Part shown: in pieces, positions 59,773-64,000 of the stretch
How the letters are laid out: every line of letters begins with the position of its first letter
How positions within the stretch are numbered: the first letter of the stretch is position 1
Assembly (NCBI RefSeq): GCF_003076755.1
Contig: NZ_QDKM01000002.1
Span: forward strand, 62,001 to 126,000
Direction: 5' to 3'
From: Pararhodobacter oceanensis
GTDB lineage: Bacteria > Pseudomonadota > Alphaproteobacteria > Rhodobacterales > Rhodobacteraceae
DNA: 64,000 nucleotides
The notes under the pieces: generated by a model
What the model was told of the DNA's origin: nothing
Databases searched by the model: none
The model's input: the letters and a program-made list of their open reading frames with translations, nothing else
Position numbers and translations under genes: made by a program

Positions 59773-61950
59773 ATGCAAGACGCGCCCCATCACAGAACCG
59801 AAGAGTTTGCCAACGCGGGGCGTGCTCCGGCTTTGCCGCAAGCACGGCGGGGCCTACTCGGGCTGTTCGGGTGGCTCTTGGCACGCCCGCTTTGGCCGGG
59901 ATTATTACTGGCCCTGATCACCGTTCTGGCGCTGTGGCAAACCACGCAGGTGCAGGTGGCGGTGAACCTGAGCGGCTTGATCGGTCCGCAAACCGCAGGC
60001 GCGCAGGCGATCCGCGACTATGAGCGCCGGTTCGAGCCGATCCGCGCCGAAGAGGTGCTACTGGTGCGCGCCCCAAGCTTTGGCGATGAGGCGGTATTGG
60101 CGGGGTTCGAAGACCTCGTGCTGGAACTGCAATTCGTCGAGGGCGTCGAGCAAGTGATCTCGCTCGCTGGATTGCCCGCACCCGGCCGCGACGGGGCGTG
60201 GCTTTCGGGGCCGGAACTGGCGCCGCTGCCCACCGAGGCGCGGCTGCGCCGGATGCGCAACGAGAGCCCCTTGGCGGCACAACTGATCTCGGAAGATCTG
60301 ACCTCGGCGGTGGTGGTGGTGATCCCCGAGCGCGGCGCGGGCGGCGATGCGCTGGTCGCGGGCATCAACGAGGCGGTGGCGATCTCCGGCGGGATGGAGG
60401 TCCATAACGTCGGACTGGCCGCCGTGCAGCGCGCGATTGCGCAGGAATTGATCTATGATCTGAGCGTGTTAACTCCCATGGCGGTGGGGCTGTGCCTGCT
60501 GCTGACGCTGCTACTCTACCGCAGTTGGCGGGTGGTGGTGGTGATCGCCCTCCCAGCAATCACCGGGTTGTTCTGGTTCATGGGCTGGATGGGCGTCACC
60601 GGCACCGGCATTGATCCGGTGATGGGGGCGCTGCCGGTGCTGCTGGTGGTCTTGGCGGTGTCGGACAGTATCCACATCTATCACGCCGCGATCCATGCCA
60701 GCACGGCAGCAGGTGATGACGCGCGCCCATCGAAACAAGCCCTTGTGCGCGCCTTGGCCGAGACCGCTCCGGCGGCGGCGCTGACCTCCTTAACCACGAT
60801 CATCGCGTTCCTCTCGCTGTCGATCCCCGATTCGCCTTCGCTCAACACGATGTCCTATGCCGGGGTTGCGGGGATGATCCTCAGCCTAACCGCCGTGCTG
60901 ACCCTGACGCCGCTGTTCATGTATGCGCTGGGCGTGCCGCGTGCGGGCATGCAGGTGCCACGGGTGTTCTCGGCGCTGATGGGACCGGCGCGGGCGATAT
61001 CAAGGATGCGCCGCGCGGTGCCGATGGTGACGCTGTTGGTGCTGGCGGGGCTCTGGGCGCTGCAATCGCAATCCGAGATAGGGTTTCGCTATGCCGATTA
61101 CCTGCCGCGCGGGGCCGAGGTCAGCGATGCGCTGGCGCAGATGGAGCAATCGGGGCTGGGCTCGGACCGAATGATGCTGATTGTCGAGGCCGACCCCGCA
61201 GCGCCCTATGCGCGGGTGCGCCGTGCGGTAGCAGCGATCTGGGGCGAGGGGCGCGGCGGCTGGATCGAGGGTGCCTCGGGCGAGGCGATGCTGGCGCGGA
61301 TGGCGGCGCTGGACGGTTCGGCCCATGCGCTGCCCCTGCAACTGCCGATCGCGGCGCGAGATATCCGCGCCGATACCGCGCTCAACGAGCTGCGCGAGAC
61401 GCTGGCTCAGACCGGTTTGGCCGAGCACAGCGCGATCATCGGGCCGGGCTATGCGCTGCTCACCGAGGGGCCCAATCTGGTGCAAAGCCTGCGCTACGGG
61501 CTTTATGGCACCATCGCGGTAATCACGCTGCTGGTGGCTTTGGTCTACCGCAGTTGGTGGCTAGGACTGGTGGCGATGGTGGTCAATCTGATCCCGATCC
61601 TCGGGGTTGAGGCGTGGCTGGTGCTGATCGGGCGTGAGTTAACCATTATGAATGTGATTGCCCTGACCATTGCCTTCGGGATTGCGGTCGATGACACGCT
61701 GCATTTCCTCAACCGCTACCGGCTGGCACGCGCGACGCCTGAGCATGACCGCGCCACGCAGGCGCTGATTGACGCCGGTCCGCCGATGGTGGCAACGACA
61801 GTGATCCTGCTGGCGGGGATCATGATGACGCTGACCTCGGCGCTGCCCGGCATGGCGGTCTACGGCGGGTTGATTGCGCTGGCGATCCTGCTGGCGCTAT
61901 TGACCGATCTGTTTTTATTGCCCGGATTGATCCGTGGGAGGTCACGATGA
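59773..61950 (+). CDS. MMPL/RND-superfamily exporter
   Basis: 725-residue inner-membrane protein with two repeated halves: one helix, a large periplasmic loop, then five helices each time. Pore motifs PVLLVVLAVSDSIHIYHAA (half 1) and IALTIAFGIAVDDTLHFLNRY (half 2) hold the Asp residues used for proton coupling. The family moves lipids, hopanoids or other hydrophobic cargo. No ribosome site precedes the ATG; TACTCT ends 7 nt before it, so it may be leaderless. Overlaps the next gene by 4 nt. Confidence 0.92.
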   Translation: MQDAPHHRTEEFANAGRAPALPQARRGLLGLFGWLLARPLWPGLLLALITVLALWQTTQVQVAVNLSGLIGPQTAGAQAIRDYERRFEPIRAEEVLLVRAPSFGDEAVLAGFEDLVLELQFVEGVEQVISLAGLPAPGRDGAWLSGPELAPLPTEARLRRMRNESPLAAQLISEDLTSAVVVVIPERGAGGDALVAGINEAVAISGGMEVHNVGLAAVQRAIAQELIYDLSVLTPMAVGLCLLLTLLLYRSWRVVVVIALPAITGLFWFMGWMGVTGTGIDPVMGALPVLLVVLAVSDSIHIYHAAIHASTAAGDDARPSKQALVRALAETAPAAALTSLTTIIAFLSLSIPDSPSLNTMSYAGVAGMILSLTAVLTLTPLFMYALGVPRAGMQVPRVFSALMGPARAISRMRRAVPMVTLLVLAGLWALQSQSEIGFRYADYLPRGAEVSDALAQMEQSGLGSDRMMLIVEADPAAPYARVRRAVAAIWGEGRGGWIEGASGEAMLARMAALDGSAHALPLQLPIAARDIRADTALNELRETLAQTGLAEHSAIIGPGYALLTEGPNLVQSLRYGLYGTIAVITLLVALVYRSWWLGLVAMVVNLIPILGVEAWLVLIGRELTIMNVIALTIAFGIAVDDTLHFLNRYRLARATPEHDRATQALIDAGPPMVATTVILLAGIMMTLTSALPGMAVYGGLIALAILLALLTDLFLLPGLIRGRSR

Positions 61951-62405
61951 GGCTATGGATCGCGCTGATGCTCGCGCTGCTGGCCGCACCTCTGCAGGCG
62001 TTTTCGCTCGATGCCTTCGAGGGACGCTGGCGCGGTGAGGGCGGAATGGTGCTGAATGCCGAGCCCGAGCAGAGGTTTCGCTGCCGAATTCGCCTGCGCG
62101 CGATTGATCCGGGGCAGTCGTTCTTCACCGGCCGTTGCGCCACCTCGCAGGCCGCGCAATCCTTTACCTATATGCTGTTCGAGACCAGCGACGGCGGGCT
62201 GCGCGCCGAAAACACCGCCTCAGTCGAGAGCAATCTACCAGCGGTGATGCAGGGCCAAGCCAGCGAGGGATTGCTGCGGCTCCACGCCGAGGAGGATGCG
62301 ATGTTCGAGTTGCAATTGACCGCCGGCGCGCTGCAGTTTCGCATTGAGGGCGAGGGCGATCAGGGGTTCGCGCGGGGCATTGCGCATCTGACCCGCAGCG
62401 AGTGA
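61947..62405 (+). CDS. Small periplasmic protein partner of MMPL exporter
   Basis: 152-residue secreted protein, unknown family. Signal peptide MRLWIALMLALLAAPLQA is cleaved before FSLDAFEGRWRGEG. The mature part looks beta-rich and lipocalin-like (GRWRGEGGMVL, then alternating strands), with two Cys (RCRIR, GRCATS). Its ATG overlaps the exporter's stop (ATGA), so the two are cotranslated and probably act together, for instance as a periplasmic cargo carrier. Confidence 0.75.
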   Translation: MRLWIALMLALLAAPLQAFSLDAFEGRWRGEGGMVLNAEPEQRFRCRIRLRAIDPGQSFFTGRCATSQAAQSFTYMLFETSDGGLRAENTASVESNLPAVMQGQASEGLLRLHAEEDAMFELQLTAGALQFRIEGEGDQGFARGIAHLTRSE

Positions 62406-62568
62406 AATCCGGCCCAAATCCGGCCCAAATCCGCCCTAGCCCCACTTTTACGCCGCGTCACCAGAGCCGCGCAGGGGGAAATCCACGGTTTCGCTGGGCT
62501 GGTATTTCGCCAATCATCGCCCTATAGCGAAATTGGCCAGCGGAATGACCCCGCGCAATTGAGGTTTT

Positions 62569-63732
62569 ATGAATATCATCACCACGACCGAGGCGCTTGC
62601 CGCGCTCTGTGACGAAGCCGCCGGTGAGCCCTATGTCACCCTCGACACCGAGTTCCTGCGCGAGCGCACCTATTACGCGAAACTCTGCCTCGTGCAGATG
62701 GCGCTACCCGGCACCGGACCCGAGCGCGCCTATATCATCGACCCGCTGGCCGAAGGACTGTCGCTTGAGCCGCTGTTCGCGCTGATCCGCAACCCCGATG
62801 TGGTCAAAGTGTTCCACGCCGCGCGGCAGGATCTGGAGATTTTCTATATCGACGGCGGGGTGATCCCCGAGCCCCTGTTCGACACCCAGATCGCGGCGAT
62901 GGTCTGCGGCTTTGGCGAGCAGGTCGGCTATGAGACCTTGGTGCGCAAGATCATTCGCGCGCCTTTGGATAAGGGCTCGCGGTTTACCGATTGGTCGCGC
63001 CGCCCGCTGAGCGATGCACAACTGGCCTATGCGCTCGATGACGTCACCCATCTGCGGCAGATCTACGAGCATCTCTCGGCGAAGATCCAGAAAACCGGTC
63101 GCGAAAGCTGGGTGGCCGAGGAAATCAAGACCCTGACTACGCCTGACACCTATGTCACCCGTCCCGAGGATGCCTGGAAGCGGATCAAGACCCGCGGCCA
63201 ATCCGGCAAGTTTCTGGCGGTGGTGCGCGAATTGGCACGGTTCCGCGAGGATTTCGCGCAGACCCGCAATGTGCCGCGCTCACGGGTCTATAAGGACGAC
63301 GCGCTGCTGGAACTGGCCTCGACGAAACCGGGTAATCTTGAGGCGCTGAGCCGCTCGCGGCTGCTGCTGCGCGAGGCGCGGCGCGGGGATATTGCCGAGG
63401 GGATTCTGAACGCGGTGAAAACGGCGCTCGAGATGCCGTCGTCGGAATGGCCCAAGAGTAACGGCGATGACGAGCAACTGCAGGTCAATCCGGCGCTGGC
63501 CGATCTGTTGCGGGTGTTGATCAAGACCAAGGCCGATCAATCGGATGTGGCGCAGCGGTTGATCGCTCCGACCTCCGAGTTGGACGCCATCGCCGCGGGC
63601 AAACGTGATCTACCCTGTCTGAAGGGCTGGCGGCATGAGGTCTTTGGCAAGGACGCTTTGCGGCTCTGCGCCGGCGAAGTGGCGCTGACCGCCAAGGGCC
63701 AGCACGTCAAACTGATCGACATTCCGGCCTGA
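62569..63732 (+). CDS. rnd: Ribonuclease D
   Basis: 387-residue 3'-5' exoribonuclease for tRNA 3'-end maturation. DEDDy residues: Asp26 and Glu28 (TLDTEFL), Asp88 (FHAARQDLEIF), Tyr154 and Asp158 (YALDD). An HRDC domain follows (about 205-285) and a second helical domain after it. An inverted repeat ATTTCGC/GCGAAAT (62504-62533) brackets a possible -10 CTATAG about 40 nt upstream. Confidence 0.96.
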   Translation: MNIITTTEALAALCDEAAGEPYVTLDTEFLRERTYYAKLCLVQMALPGTGPERAYIIDPLAEGLSLEPLFALIRNPDVVKVFHAARQDLEIFYIDGGVIPEPLFDTQIAAMVCGFGEQVGYETLVRKIIRAPLDKGSRFTDWSRRPLSDAQLAYALDDVTHLRQIYEHLSAKIQKTGRESWVAEEIKTLTTPDTYVTRPEDAWKRIKTRGQSGKFLAVVRELARFREDFAQTRNVPRSRVYKDDALLELASTKPGNLEALSRSRLLLREARRGDIAEGILNAVKTALEMPSSEWPKSNGDDEQLQVNPALADLLRVLIKTKADQSDVAQRLIAPTSELDAIAAGKRDLPCLKGWRHEVFGKDALRLCAGEVALTAKGQHVKLIDIPA

Positions 63733-63756
63733 GGCGACGCTCAAGTTAAGCACCAA

Positions 63757-63890
63757 GGGACGCGCCCGACCCTGGGCGGGCGCTCCTGCTCATGCCACGG
63801 TGCGGTGCTCATACAAGCATCCTTGCCGCTCGAGCATCGAACACCATCGCCACTGCGCCCTCCCGCGGGGAGGGTCGGGGGTGCCCACGG
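63757..63890 (+). repeat. Inverted-arm repeat family B, copy B4
   Basis: Left arm GACGCGCCCGACCCTGGGCG, a core ending ACACCATCGCCACTGCGC, right arm with the stem CCCTCCCGCGGGGAGGG. It begins 24 bp after the rnd stop. Confidence 0.78.
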
Positions 63891-63975
63891 GCGGGCCGGG
63901 TGGTGTTGACGTGAGAGCTTGAGCTTTAACTGCTTTTTGCCAATGCGAGCGTTCCAACGCGGATGACTGCGCAAA

Positions 63976-64000
63976 GGGCCGCGCCTGACCCTGGGTGGGC
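63976..64000 (+). repeat. Inverted-arm repeat family B, copy B5 (partial, window edge)
   Basis: GGGCCGCGCCTGACCCTGGG and the next five bases match the left arm, nearly identical to B2. The rest lies outside the window. The 85 bp between B4 and B5 hold no recognisable feature. Confidence 0.7.

Overview
This 64 kb window is from an alphaproteobacterium, almost certainly a member of the Rhodobacterales (Rhodobacter/Paracoccus-like). Evidence: high GC with GC-rich third codon positions, the order rpoB-rpoC-str-S10-spc-alpha, an AapJQMP (Bzt-type) amino-acid ABC operon, a rarA-crcB-rluC-HAD-ATP12 neighbourhood, a rhamnosyltransferase-like gene between rpoC and rpsL, a CCA-encoding tRNA-Arg(ACG), and GC-rich intergenic repeats of a kind I associate with this order. 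No species can be named from the sequence alone.

Region 1 (1-34.5 kb) is the transcription/translation super-cluster on the + strand: rpoB (5' end outside the window), rpoC, rpsL-rpsG-fusA-tuf, rpsJ-rplC-rplD-rplW, rplB-rpsS-rplV-rpsC-rplP, rpmC-rpsQ-rplN-rplX-rplE-rpsN-rpsH-rplF-rplR-rpsE-rpmD, rplO-secY-adk, and rpsM-rpsK-rpoA-rplQ. Gene content and order are canonical, but the cluster is cut into segments. There are strong intrinsic terminators after rpoC, rplW, rplP, rpmD, adk and rplQ. Foreign-looking blocks sit after rpoC, between rplW and rplB (1.3 kb), between rplP and rpmC (4.1 kb) and between rpmD and rplO (1.06 kb). These blocks carry a low-GC secreted orphan, an orphan 113-aa protein, a solo GIY-YIG protein, a 2OG-Fe(II) oxygenase, a RidA protein, a membrane-anchored RTX-like protein, and four families of structured repeats.

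Region 2 (34.5-45.7 kb, + strand) holds a periplasmic Do-like protease, rarA, crcB, rluC, a HAD phosphatase, an ATP12 chaperone gene and the aapJQMP operon. A small MITE-like element lies exactly between the aapP stop codon and the operon terminator. Region 3 (45.6-54.3 kb, - strand) is an rpmH-rnpA-yidD-ttcA-EAL-yidC-engB-argB-ferredoxin-sixA gene train, with a good promoter before rpmH and an intrinsic terminator after sixA. Region 4 (54.6-64 kb, + strand) holds a TVP38/DedA-like membrane protein plus an FAD disulfide oxidoreductase and a histidine kinase, tRNA-Arg, a GNAT/BioF2-like transferase, an MMPL/RND exporter with a small periplasmic partner, and RNase D, ending in GC-rich repeats.

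The most interesting signal is the repeats. (i) A GTAG-headed short palindrome, matching the REP/RAYT type, sits at seven r-protein/RNAP operon junctions. (ii) Two tandem arrays of three ~140-bp multi-hairpin units lie in the r-protein insertions. (iii) A ~130-bp element has inverted GC-rich arms around a diverged core. (iv) A two-hairpin element ends in GGATATTTA, and its second stem covaries between copies. I see no CRISPR array, prophage or complete transposon.
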